From Imbroritus primus (lineage in GTDB: Bacteria > Pseudomonadota > Gammaproteobacteria > Burkholderiales > Burkholderiaceae): a stretch of DNA of 64,000 bases. Both the position numbers and the translations under genes were made by a program. Location of the stretch: positions 1,240,001 to 1,304,000 of the forward strand of contig NZ_OZ201293.1 of assembly GCF_964332355.1 (NCBI RefSeq). The letters are read 5' to 3'. This document shows positions 8,919 to 17,020 of this stretch, piece after piece. Position 1 is the first letter of the stretch, and each line of letters begins with the position of its first letter. Below the pieces are notes generated by a model that worked only from the letters and a program-made list of their open reading frames with translations, was not told where the DNA came from and searched no databases.

Positions 8919-9890
8919 TTACTGCAGTTTGGTGAACTTGATGTCGGTCACGAGTTTCTGCCAATGCTTGTTCTGGCTCTCGATCAGGTCGCCGAAGGCC
9001 TTGCGGCTCATCGGAGCAGGGAAGGCGCCCTGCTTCTCGATGGCCGCGGTCACCTCCGGATCGGCCAGCGCCTGGCGCACGGCCTTGTTCAGCGTATCGA
9101 GCACCGGGCCAGGCGTGCCAGCCGGCGCACCGAGACCGAACCACGAGGGGTTGTTCATGATCGGCAGACCCATTTCCGCATAGGTCGGCACGTTCGGTAG
9201 CGATTTCAGCCGCTGCTTGGCCGCCACGGCCAAGGGGCGGAGGCGCTTGCCTTCGATCAGGCCGGACGACGACGGAATGTTGTCGAACACCACCTGGATC
9301 TGGCCAGCGACGGCATCGTTCAACGCCGGGCCGAGACCCTTGTAGGGGACGTGCAGCATCTTGGTGCCGGTGGCATGCATGAACAGCTCGCCGTTCATGT
9401 TGCTCAGCCCGCCGTTACCCGAGGAACCGAACGAGTACTTGCCCGGATTGGCCTTCAGCAGCTTGATGAATTCCGGCAGGTCCTTGGCCGGGAAATCGGG
9501 GTTCACCACCAGTACGTTCGGCACGTCAGCGAGGTTGCTGATCGGCGCGAAGTCCTTGACCGGATCGTACGGGGTCTTGACGTACACATTCGGGTTCACC
9601 GCGTGCGAGCTTTCCACCACCATCACCAGCGTGTAGCCATCAGGCGTCTGCTTGGCCGCGAATGCGCTGCCCACTGCGCCGCCTGCACCGGGGCGGTTAT
9701 CTACCACGAACGGCTGCTTGAGGATGGTGCTCAGCTTGGTGCTGACGATGCGCGCGACGATGTCGGTGGTGCCGCCGGCCGCATACGGCACGATCAGCTT
9801 GACTGGGCGGTCCGGATACTCCGCCTGTGCGGCAGTGGCGAAGCCGGCGAGGGCCAGTGTTGCGACAGTAAGGGCAGCGTACTTGTTCAT
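8919..9890 (-). CDS. Tripartite tricarboxylate transporter (TTT) substrate-binding protein, Bug family
   Basis: A 323-residue periplasmic binding protein of the Bug/TctC family. A Sec signal peptide (residues 1-23, ending AQA) is followed by the canonical Bug start YPDRPVKLIVPYAAGGTTDI and the motif VVDNRPGAGG. GGAGACACA precedes the ATG. Bug proteins are greatly expanded in Burkholderiales and usually bind carboxylates. No TctA/TctB membrane genes are in the window, so a shared permease or a signalling role is likely. Its position between a CoA-transferase and an enoyl-CoA hydratase implies that it binds the acid these enzymes activate. Confidence 0.92.
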   Translation of the reverse strand: MNKYAALTVATLALAGFATAAQAEYPDRPVKLIVPYAAGGTTDIVARIVSTKLSTILKQPFVVDNRPGAGGAVGSAFAAKQTPDGYTLVMVVESSHAVNPNVYVKTPYDPVKDFAPISNLADVPNVLVVNPDFPAKDLPEFIKLLKANPGKYSFGSSGNGGLSNMNGELFMHATGTKMLHVPYKGLGPALNDAVAGQIQVVFDNIPSSSGLIEGKRLRPLAVAAKQRLKSLPNVPTYAEMGLPIMNNPSWFGLGAPAGTPGPVLDTLNKAVRQALADPEVTAAIEKQGAFPAPMSRKAFGDLIESQNKHWQKLVTDIKFTKLQ

Positions 9891-9957
9891 TGTGTCTCCT
9901 GCATCGATCGTTGTATGGGCGGGGGTGACTGTGTGACTAAAAAAGAAAATGGATCAC

Positions 9958-11106
9958 TCATGACCGTTCGCCGAGTAGCGGCGGCGGCTCTAAGCGGGCC
10001 TCGGGTGCATCGGCCAGCATGGGGTTGCGTACCATCGGGATGCGCCCGAGTATCGGATGGTCGGCATGCTGGACCAGCCTGCGATGCACGACTTGCGGGT
10101 GCGCGAAGACTTCCTCGAGCGTATTGATCGGCCCCCACGGTACGCCGGCGGCATCGAATGCGTCCGTCCAGGCCTGCCGTGTGCGCATGGGGAACACCTC
10201 GGCCAGGATGGCGCGCAGGGCCGGCAGGTTTTCGATGCGTGCCGAGTTCAGCGCATAACGCGCGTCGCCGGCCAGCGCTTCCAGTCCGGCCACCTCGCAG
10301 AAGCGGGCGAACTGCGTGTCATTGCCGATGGCGAGGATCAGGTAGCCGTCTGCGCAGCGGAAGACTTCATAAGGCGCGCAATTGGGATGGGCGTTGCCGC
10401 TGCGTTCCGGATTCTTGCCGGAGATCAGGTAGTTCGCGCCCTGGTTGGCATTCAGTGCAACTGCCGCATCCAGCAGCGCAATGTCAAGATAGGCGCCGGT
10501 ACCGGTGGCGTGCCGCTGGTACAGCGCGGCGAGCACGGCGGTGGTGGCGTACATGCCGGTGGTCACGTCGATCACCGCCACCCCTGTGCGCAGGGGCCCG
10601 GCACCCGGCATGCCATCGGGCTGGCCGGTGTAGCTCATCAGGCCGCCCATGCCCTGGAAGACATAGTCGTAGCCGGGTTTGTCGGCCATCGGGCCAGTCT
10701 GGCCGAACCCCGTGATCGAAACATAGACGAGACGTGGATTGAGCGCCCGGAGCGTGTCGTAGTCGAGGCCATAGCGCGCCAGCGTGCCGGCTTTGTAGTT
10801 CTCGACCAGTACGTCGGCCTCGGCAGCCAGGCCACGCAGCGTGGCAAGGCCTTCCGGCGTGGAGAAGTCGAGCGTCATGGAGCGCTTGCCGCGATTGCAG
10901 CAGATGAAATAGCTCGACATGCGCGCCGAGCCGTCGGGCGATTCGAGGTAGGGTGGGCCCCAGCCACGTGTATCGTCACCGCCCTCGGGGCGCTCGATCT
11001 TGGTCACCTCGGCGCCAAGGTCAGCCAGGTTCTGGGTGCACCAGGGACCGGCGAGGATCCGTGACAGGTCCAGGACCTTGATGCCCTGGAGGGCGTTGTG
11101 CAGCAT
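9958..11106 (-). CDS. Class III CoA-transferase (CaiB/BaiF family)
   Basis: A 382-residue family III CoA-transferase. The N-terminus (GIKVLDLSRILAGPWCTQ) and AEVTKIERPEGGDDTR are typical of CaiB/BaiF, and Asp147 in KPGYDYVFQ is the expected catalytic Asp that forms the acyl anhydride and CoA thioester intermediates. GGAGACATC precedes the ATG. It is the first gene of the CoA-transferase/Bug/hydratase unit and lies downstream of the second LysR gene on the same strand. Donor and acceptor acids are unknown; succinyl-CoA is the common donor for this family. Confidence 0.9.
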   Translation of the reverse strand: MLHNALQGIKVLDLSRILAGPWCTQNLADLGAEVTKIERPEGGDDTRGWGPPYLESPDGSARMSSYFICCNRGKRSMTLDFSTPEGLATLRGLAAEADVLVENYKAGTLARYGLDYDTLRALNPRLVYVSITGFGQTGPMADKPGYDYVFQGMGGLMSYTGQPDGMPGAGPLRTGVAVIDVTTGMYATTAVLAALYQRHATGTGAYLDIALLDAAVALNANQGANYLISGKNPERSGNAHPNCAPYEVFRCADGYLILAIGNDTQFARFCEVAGLEALAGDARYALNSARIENLPALRAILAEVFPMRTRQAWTDAFDAAGVPWGPINTLEEVFAHPQVVHRRLVQHADHPILGRIPMVRNPMLADAPEARLEPPPLLGERS

Positions 11107-11248
11107 GATGTCTCCGCTCGATTCGTTCTGCGGAGCAGTATATGGAGCGGCCCGTGGCGCGACCAGCGCACATTTTCGAAAGCTGCGTTCGTGGATTTTG
11201 AACGCTGCGCCGGACCACGCCGGATGGTGCTGAACCGCGCCAGATACC

Positions 11249-12151
11249 TCAGACAGGCGCCTGGGCGGCCTCGGTCAGGTAGCGGATCAGGGTGTCCGCG
11301 AACTGCGGCAGGTTGCCGCCCGGGCGCCGGCACAGGCGCATCTCGCGGCGTGCCCACGTATCGGTCAGCGGTACCATGCGCAGGTCCTTGCGGTTGGCAT
11401 AGCGCATGGCACAGGAGCGCGGCACGATGGCGATGCCCGCGCCGGCTTCGACCATGCGGCACACGGCATCGAAACTGCCAACGCGTACCCGCAGGCTGAT
11501 GCGCTTGCCGAGTCCGGCTGCCATGCCGTCGAGAAACGACTGGATGGCGCTGAATTCGTTCAGGCCGACGAAGCGGTGCGCGTCGAGCAGGTCAGCAAAG
11601 CGCAGTTTTTTGAAGCTCGGCAATGGGTGATTGATCGAGGCGATGACGATGAGGTCATCGCTACCCAGCAATTGGACCTCCAGCCCCTCGGTGGCGACGC
11701 TGCCGGCCACAATGCCGAGGTCGGCGCCGCCGGCATTCAGTGTCGCCACGATTTCCTGCGAGAGCTGTTCTTCCAGCTCGATGTCGACGCCCGGGTTGTC
11801 TGTCAGGAAGCGCGACAGCGCATCGGCGAGAAAGGAATGCGTGGCCGTGGTATTGGCCAGCACGCGCAACCGGCCCTTGACGCCTTGCGCAAAAGGTTGC
11901 AGATCGGCGTGCAGGCATTCCAGTTCGCGGAACACCTCGCGCGCATGCTGCAACAGCATGTGGCCTGCGGGGGTGAGCTGCACGCCCTTGGCCTGGCGCA
12001 CCAGCAACTGGGTTTCGAATGCCTCCTCCAGCTGCTTGATGCGATTGCTGGCCGCCGGCAGCGACAGGCAGGCGCGCTCGGCAGCACGTGTCAGGTTTTC
12101 GGTGTCCCCTACGTGCAGGAAGAGGCGCAGGTCGGTGAGGTCGTAGTGCAT
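11249..12151 (-). CDS. LysR family regulator divergent from the itaconate-type operon (RipR-like position)
   Basis: A 300-residue LysR regulator with a winged helix-turn-helix at residues 1-60 and an effector domain to the end. The ATG at 12151 was chosen by alignment with the paralogue at 7221; no clear Shine-Dalgarno precedes it. It is transcribed divergently from the hydratase/dehydrogenase/CoA-transferase operon across 173 bases, the classical LysR layout. In Pseudomonas aeruginosa a LysR gene stands next to the itaconate genes in the same way. The effector is thus probably itaconate or a CoA derivative, by inference from position. Confidence 0.88.
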   Translation of the reverse strand: MHYDLTDLRLFLHVGDTENLTRAAERACLSLPAASNRIKQLEEAFETQLLVRQAKGVQLTPAGHMLLQHAREVFRELECLHADLQPFAQGVKGRLRVLANTTATHSFLADALSRFLTDNPGVDIELEEQLSQEIVATLNAGGADLGIVAGSVATEGLEVQLLGSDDLIVIASINHPLPSFKKLRFADLLDAHRFVGLNEFSAIQSFLDGMAAGLGKRISLRVRVGSFDAVCRMVEAGAGIAIVPRSCAMRYANRKDLRMVPLTDTWARREMRLCRRPGGNLPQFADTLIRYLTEAAQAPV

Positions 12152-12229
12152 GAAGGCAGGTGCCGGGAAAATGATGAGAGCAACGCCCGAGTGTAGCGGA
12201 GTCTCCGTGCCGGCGGAACACAGGGAGAC

Positions 12230-12243
12230 TTCAGCTGCGCGAA
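12230..12243. promoter_or_regulatory. Candidate LysR binding site
   Basis: TTC-N8-GAA with a T-N11-A core lies in the 173-base gap between the divergent LysR gene and the itaconate-type operon. Such short dyads occur by chance; only the position supports it. Confidence 0.25.
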
Positions 12244-12324
12244 ACCCGCGCTTTGGCACATGCGAATAGGCAAGACTCGGGGGCGCGGGCATAGTGGCCG
12301 CATTCCCGTGCTTTTGGCTGCTTT

Positions 12325-13188
12325 ATGGACCCCACCCACCTGGACCTCACCCACCTGCAACAGTGGATCGGCCGCACCGAGCGGCACGACGACCAGATTA
12401 CCCTGACCCCGGTGGCAGCCCTTGCGGCCACGCTCGATCGGGATGATCCCGCGCCCCGCGCTGGCGATGCCTTGCCGCCGCTGTGGCATTGGCTCTACTT
12501 CCTGCCGCTGCACCGCCAGTCCGAACTGGGCCCGGACGGCCACGCCAGCCGCGGCGGCTTCCTGCCGCCAGTGCCCCTGCCGCGCCGCATGTGGGCCGGC
12601 GGGCGGCTGGCATTCCATCGCGCGCCGGCGCTTGGCAGTGCCGTCACACGGACGTCGACCGTGGGTGATGTGCAGGTCAAGTCAGGCCGCAGCGGTACGC
12701 TGGCCTTCGTGCTGGTACGCCATGAGGTCGCCGATGCCGAGGGCGTATTGCTGAGCGAGGAGCACGACATCGTGTACCGCGCCCAGCCACAGCCGGGCGA
12801 CCCCGCGCCCAAGCCGCAGCCGGCGCCTCAGGATGCGCAATGGTCGCGCGAGATCGTGGCCGATGCCACGCTGCTGTTCCGCTATTCGGCCTTGACTTTC
12901 AACGGCCATCGCATCCATTACGACTTGCCGTACGTGACGCAGGTCGAGGGCTATCCCGGGCTGGTGGTGCACGGCCCGCTGATCGCCACGCTGCTGGTGG
13001 ACCTGTTGCGCCGCAACCTGCCGGATGCCACGGTGCGTACCTTTGATTTCAAGGCGGTACGACCGACGTTTACGCCACATGTGTTCCGCGTTAGCGGCGC
13101 GCTGGATGAGGATGGCAAGACCGTGCGCCTGTGGGCGCAGGATCACGAAGGCTGGCTCACCATGATGGCGACCGCCACGATCGGCTGA
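12325..13188 (+). CDS. ich: Itaconyl-CoA hydratase-type MaoC-like dehydratase (mesaconyl-C4-CoA hydratase family)
   Basis: A 287-residue double-hotdog protein with an N-terminal FAS1-like dehydratase half (WHWLYFLPLHRQSELGPDGH) and a C-terminal MaoC half (FRYSALTFNGHRIHYDLPY) holding the hydratase Asp/His-type site. The family includes mesaconyl-C4-CoA hydratase of the 3-hydroxypropionate cycle and Ich of Pseudomonas, which hydrates itaconyl-CoA to citramalyl-CoA. It is first in a five-gene operon that also has a CoA-transferase and a CitE-like lyase, the exact partners Ich needs. The family is clear; the substrate is inferred from the operon. Confidence 0.8.
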   Translation: MDPTHLDLTHLQQWIGRTERHDDQITLTPVAALAATLDRDDPAPRAGDALPPLWHWLYFLPLHRQSELGPDGHASRGGFLPPVPLPRRMWAGGRLAFHRAPALGSAVTRTSTVGDVQVKSGRSGTLAFVLVRHEVADAEGVLLSEEHDIVYRAQPQPGDPAPKPQPAPQDAQWSREIVADATLLFRYSALTFNGHRIHYDLPYVTQVEGYPGLVVHGPLIATLLVDLLRRNLPDATVRTFDFKAVRPTFTPHVFRVSGALDEDGKTVRLWAQDHEGWLTMMATATIG

Positions 13189-13234
13189 CGCCATCCATCA
13201 ACACATTCTGTTTTGATTGATTCAAGGTAATTTC

Positions 13235-14398
13235 ATGACGCTCGATACCACCGACCAGTTCCAGGACATCCGCGAAGCGGTGCGCGACCTATGTGGCCAG
13301 TTCTCCTCCGAATACTTCCGCAAGGTCGACGAGGCCCGCGGCTATCCCGAGGAATTTGTGGATGCGCTGACCAAGGCCGGCTGGCTGGCAGCACTGATTC
13401 CGCAGGAGTACGGCGGCTCCGGCCTGGGCCTGACGGAGGCGTCGGTCATCATGGAAGAAATCAACCGTTCCGGCGGCAACTCCGGCGCCTGCCACGGTCA
13501 GATGTACAACATGGGCACGCTGTTGCGCCATGGCTCCGAGGCCCAGAAGCAGTTCTACCTGCCGAAGATCGCCAGCGGCGAACTGCGCCTGCAGTCTATG
13601 GGCGTGACCGAGCCGACGACCGGCACCGATACCACCAAGATCAAGACCACGGCGGTACGCAAGGGCGATAAATATGTGATCAATGGGCAGAAGGTGTGGA
13701 TCTCGCGCATCCAGCATTCGGACCTGATGATCCTGCTGGCGCGCACCACGCCGCTGGCCGAGGTGAAGAAGAAATCGGAAGGCATGTCGATCTTCATCGT
13801 CGACCTGCGCGATGCGATCGGTCGCGGCATGACGGTGCAGCCGATCCTGAACATGGTCAACCACGAGACCAACGAACTGTTCTTCGATAACCTCGAGGTG
13901 CCGGCGGAAAACCTGATCGGTGAGGAAGGCAAGGGCTTCAAGTACATCCTCGACGGCCTCAATGCCGAGCGCACGCTGATTGCCGCCGAATGCATCGGCG
14001 ATGGCTACTGGTTCATCGACAAGGTGACCAAGTACGTCAACGAACGCGTGGTGTTTGGCCGTCCCATCGGCCAGAACCAAGGTGTGCAGTTTCCCATCGC
14101 GCGCGCCTATACCAATATCGAAGCCGCGAACCTCATGCGCTTCAAGGCAGCCGCGCTGTTCGACGCGCAAAAACCGTGCGGCACGGAGGCCAACATGGCC
14201 AAGCTACTGGCGGCTGACGCTTCGTGGGAAGCCGCTAACGCCTGCCTGCAGTTCCACGGCGGCTTTGGCTTTGCCGCAGAGTACGATGTCGAGCGCAAGT
14301 TCCGCGAGACACGCCTGTACCAGGTTGCACCAATCTCCACCAACCTGATTCTGTCCTACGTCGCCGAGCACGTGCTGGGCATGCCGCGTTCGTTCTGA
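13235..14398 (+). CDS. Acyl-CoA dehydrogenase of the itaconate-type operon
   Basis: A 387-residue acyl-CoA dehydrogenase-fold flavoprotein with the typical middle-domain FAD segment (SMGVTEPTTGTDTTKIKTTA) and a helical C-terminal domain. The ATG at 13235 has AAGG 8 bases upstream. At the place of the usual catalytic Glu of short/medium-chain enzymes (YEGT) this protein has VAPIS, with no acid. A Glu at residue 245 (LNAERTLIAAE) lies where isovaleryl- and long-chain enzymes keep theirs. A homologue sits in the Pseudomonas itaconate cluster. It may act on methylsuccinyl-CoA or a related branched C5 acyl-CoA; this is not proven. Confidence 0.88.
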   Translation: MTLDTTDQFQDIREAVRDLCGQFSSEYFRKVDEARGYPEEFVDALTKAGWLAALIPQEYGGSGLGLTEASVIMEEINRSGGNSGACHGQMYNMGTLLRHGSEAQKQFYLPKIASGELRLQSMGVTEPTTGTDTTKIKTTAVRKGDKYVINGQKVWISRIQHSDLMILLARTTPLAEVKKKSEGMSIFIVDLRDAIGRGMTVQPILNMVNHETNELFFDNLEVPAENLIGEEGKGFKYILDGLNAERTLIAAECIGDGYWFIDKVTKYVNERVVFGRPIGQNQGVQFPIARAYTNIEAANLMRFKAAALFDAQKPCGTEANMAKLLAADASWEAANACLQFHGGFGFAAEYDVERKFRETRLYQVAPISTNLILSYVAEHVLGMPRSF

Positions 14399-14408
14399 GG
14401 AGATTGCC

Positions 14409-15587
14409 ATGCGCCCGCTCGACGGCATCACTGTCATCACGCTCGAACACGCCATTGCCGCGCCATTCTGTACACGCCAGCTGGCGGACATGGGGGCGCG
14501 CGTGATCAAGGTGGAGCGGCCGGGTGTGGGCGATTTCGCCCGGGGCTACGATGATCGCGTCAACGGGCTGGCATCCCATTTCGTCTGGACCAACCGCTCC
14601 AAGGAAAGCCTCACGCTTGACGTCAAGCATGCCGAGGCGGGCGACATTCTCGACAGGCTGCTGGGCGAGGTCGACGTACTGGTGCAGAACCTCGCGCCCG
14701 GCGCGGCGGCGCGCCTGGGGCTGTCATATGAGGCACTGCGCGCGCGCTATCCCCGGCTGATCGTGTGCGATATCTCCGGCTACGGTAGCGACGGACCTTA
14801 TCGCGACAAGAAGGCCTATGACCTGCTGATCCAGAGCGAATCGGGTTTCCTGTCCGTGACCGGTACGCCGGAGACGCCAGTGAAGTCGGGATGTTCGATT
14901 GCCGATATCGCGGCCGGCATGTACGCCTATACCAATATTCTCGGCGCGCTGATCCAGCGCGGCAAGACCGGGCAGGGTTGCCGTATAGACATCTCGATGC
15001 TCGAGTGTATGACCGAGTGGATGAGCTTTCCGCTGTACTACGCCTTCGAGGGCGCTGCGCCGCCGCCGCGTGCCGGTGCCGCGCATGCCACGATCTTTCC
15101 ATATGGTCCGTTTGTCGCAGGCGATGGCAAGGCAGTGCTGTTGGGCGTGCAGAATGAGCGCGAGTGGGCCGCGTTCTGCACGACGGTGTTGGGCCAGGGC
15201 ACGCTCGCGAGCGATGCACGCTTTAACAGCAATACCCAGCGCGTGGCACATCAGGCGGAACTGCGCGAACTGATCACGGCGGCATTTGCGGACAAGACTT
15301 CGGCCGAGGTCATCGGCCTGCTTGAAGAGGCCAATATCGCCAACGCACGCATGAGTGAGATGCAGGATGTGTGGCAGCATGCGCAACTCGCGGCCCGCCA
15401 GCGCTGGACCGAAGTCGCCACGCCGGCCGGCACCGTGCCGGCGCTGCTGCCGCCTGGCGTCGCGCCGGGCGAGCCGGTGCGCATGGATCCCGTGCCTGCG
15501 CTCGGCGAACATACCGACAGCATTCTCGCCAGCCTCGGCTACAGCGCAGAGGCAATTGCCACGTTGCGCGCCGGGCACGCCATCTGA
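14409..15587 (+). CDS. ict: Class III CoA-transferase, probable itaconate CoA-transferase
   Basis: A 392-residue CaiB/BaiF-type transferase; ITLEHAIAAPFCTRQ and ARVIKVERPGVGDFAR mark the family, and Asp138 in KKAYDLLIQSESG is the catalytic Asp. AGGAG stands upstream of the ATG, 10 bases after the dehydrogenase stop. Between the hydratase and the CitE-like lyase it takes the place of Ict, which moves CoA from succinyl-CoA to itaconate. To my knowledge the Pseudomonas Ict is also class III, whereas the Yersinia RipA enzyme is class I. The acceptor is inferred from context. Confidence 0.82.
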   Translation: MRPLDGITVITLEHAIAAPFCTRQLADMGARVIKVERPGVGDFARGYDDRVNGLASHFVWTNRSKESLTLDVKHAEAGDILDRLLGEVDVLVQNLAPGAAARLGLSYEALRARYPRLIVCDISGYGSDGPYRDKKAYDLLIQSESGFLSVTGTPETPVKSGCSIADIAAGMYAYTNILGALIQRGKTGQGCRIDISMLECMTEWMSFPLYYAFEGAAPPPRAGAAHATIFPYGPFVAGDGKAVLLGVQNEREWAAFCTTVLGQGTLASDARFNSNTQRVAHQAELRELITAAFADKTSAEVIGLLEEANIANARMSEMQDVWQHAQLAARQRWTEVATPAGTVPALLPPGVAPGEPVRMDPVPALGEHTDSILASLGYSAEAIATLRAGHAI

Positions 15588-15625
15588 CATTGGCCTCGAG
15601 ACGTACGCCAGGAGCATATTCCATC

Positions 15626-17020
15626 ATGACGACCACCCCCAGCCAGACCCTGGCCAGCTTTGCAGCCACACTGACATTCCAGGACATTCCCGAGCCGGTG
15701 ATCCGCCGTGCCGAAAATCTCTTCGTCGACTGGGTCGGCTCAGCGCTGGCCGGCAAGGGCGCCCGTGCCGTGACTGCCATCGAACGGTTCTGCATGGCCA
15801 TGGGGCCCGTGCCCGAGCCTACGGGAAGCCATACGGTGCAGGGCGCGGCCGAGATCCTCATGTCGCGCCGCACGACGAGTCCGTACCTGGCGGCGATGAT
15901 CAACGGCGCCTCGTCGCATTTCATTGAGCAGGACGACGTGCACAACGGTTCCGTGTTCCACCCGGCAGCCGTGGTTTTTCCTGCCGTGCTGTCGGTGGCG
16001 CAGGCGACCGGCCGCTCGGGCCGCGACCTGCTGACGGCGGCCGTGGCGGGGTACGAGGTCGGCATCCGCGTGGGCGAATTCCTCGGGCGCTCGCATTACC
16101 GCATCTTCCACACCACCGGTACCGCCGGCACGGTGGCAGCAGCGGCCGCGGTTGGCAATCTGTTGCAGCTGACACCGGAACAGATGCTGCATGCTTTTGG
16201 TTCGGCTGGTACGCAAGCCAGCGGGCTGTGGGAATTCCTGCGCGACGCCGCGGACTCAAAGCAGCTACATACCGCTAAGGCAGCGGCCGATGGTTTGCTG
16301 TCAGCCTATCTTGCGGCGGATGGTTTCACGGGCGCGCGCCAGATTCTCGAAGGTGCGCAGGGCATGGCAGCAGGCATGTCGCAGGACGCTGATCCGGCCA
16401 AGCTGACGGACCGCCTTGGCACACGCTGGGCGCTGGCGGAAACCTCCTTCAAGTTCCACGCGTCGTGCCGTCATACCCACCCGGCGGCGGATGCGCTGCT
16501 GGCGGTGATGCGCGAGCACGATCTCCGCCATGCCGACATTGCGCGGGTGGTCGCCCGTGTCCACCAGGGCGCCATTGACGTGCTTGGCGCGGTGACGGTG
16601 CCGCAGACAGTGCACCAAGGCAAGTTCTCGATGGGCACCGTGCTCGGGCTGATTGCCGTGAAAGGCGTGGCGGGTGTGCGCGAGTTCGAGCAGGATTACC
16701 TGCATCCCGAGGTGGCGGCGTTCCGCGACAAGGTCGAGATGGTGCTCGACGAAGAGGTCGATCGCACCTACCCTGCGCGTTGGATCGGCAAGGTCACCGT
16801 GCACACCAACGATGGCCGCGTGCTGGATGGGCGTGTCGATGAACCGAAGGGCGACCCGGGCAATACGCTCAGTCGCGAGGAAATCGAGCAGAAGGTGTCG
16901 CGCCTTGCGGCATTTTCCGGGGCTGCCTCGGCGTCTGACATGGCGGCGTTCTACGCGTGGGCCTGGCGCCTGGCCGATCATCCGCATGTCGGCCGGCTGT
17001 TTTCCGGAGCATCCGCATGA
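15626..17020 (+). CDS. MmgE/PrpD family protein
   Basis: A 464-residue member of the MmgE/PrpD family, which contains 2-methylcitrate dehydratase and cis-aconitate decarboxylase. Visible family marks are DWVGSALAGKGARAV, GASSHFIEQDDVHN and FKFHASCRHTHPAADAL. The ATG at 15626 has AGGAG about 11 bases upstream; longer in-frame extensions run into the ict gene. Because cis-aconitate decarboxylases of this family make itaconate, the gene may connect aconitate-like acids with the pathway. It could equally be a methylcitrate-type dehydratase. Its stop overlaps the next start as ATGA. Confidence 0.85.
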   Translation: MTTTPSQTLASFAATLTFQDIPEPVIRRAENLFVDWVGSALAGKGARAVTAIERFCMAMGPVPEPTGSHTVQGAAEILMSRRTTSPYLAAMINGASSHFIEQDDVHNGSVFHPAAVVFPAVLSVAQATGRSGRDLLTAAVAGYEVGIRVGEFLGRSHYRIFHTTGTAGTVAAAAAVGNLLQLTPEQMLHAFGSAGTQASGLWEFLRDAADSKQLHTAKAAADGLLSAYLAADGFTGARQILEGAQGMAAGMSQDADPAKLTDRLGTRWALAETSFKFHASCRHTHPAADALLAVMREHDLRHADIARVVARVHQGAIDVLGAVTVPQTVHQGKFSMGTVLGLIAVKGVAGVREFEQDYLHPEVAAFRDKVEMVLDEEVDRTYPARWIGKVTVHTNDGRVLDGRVDEPKGDPGNTLSREEIEQKVSRLAAFSGAASASDMAAFYAWAWRLADHPHVGRLFSGASA

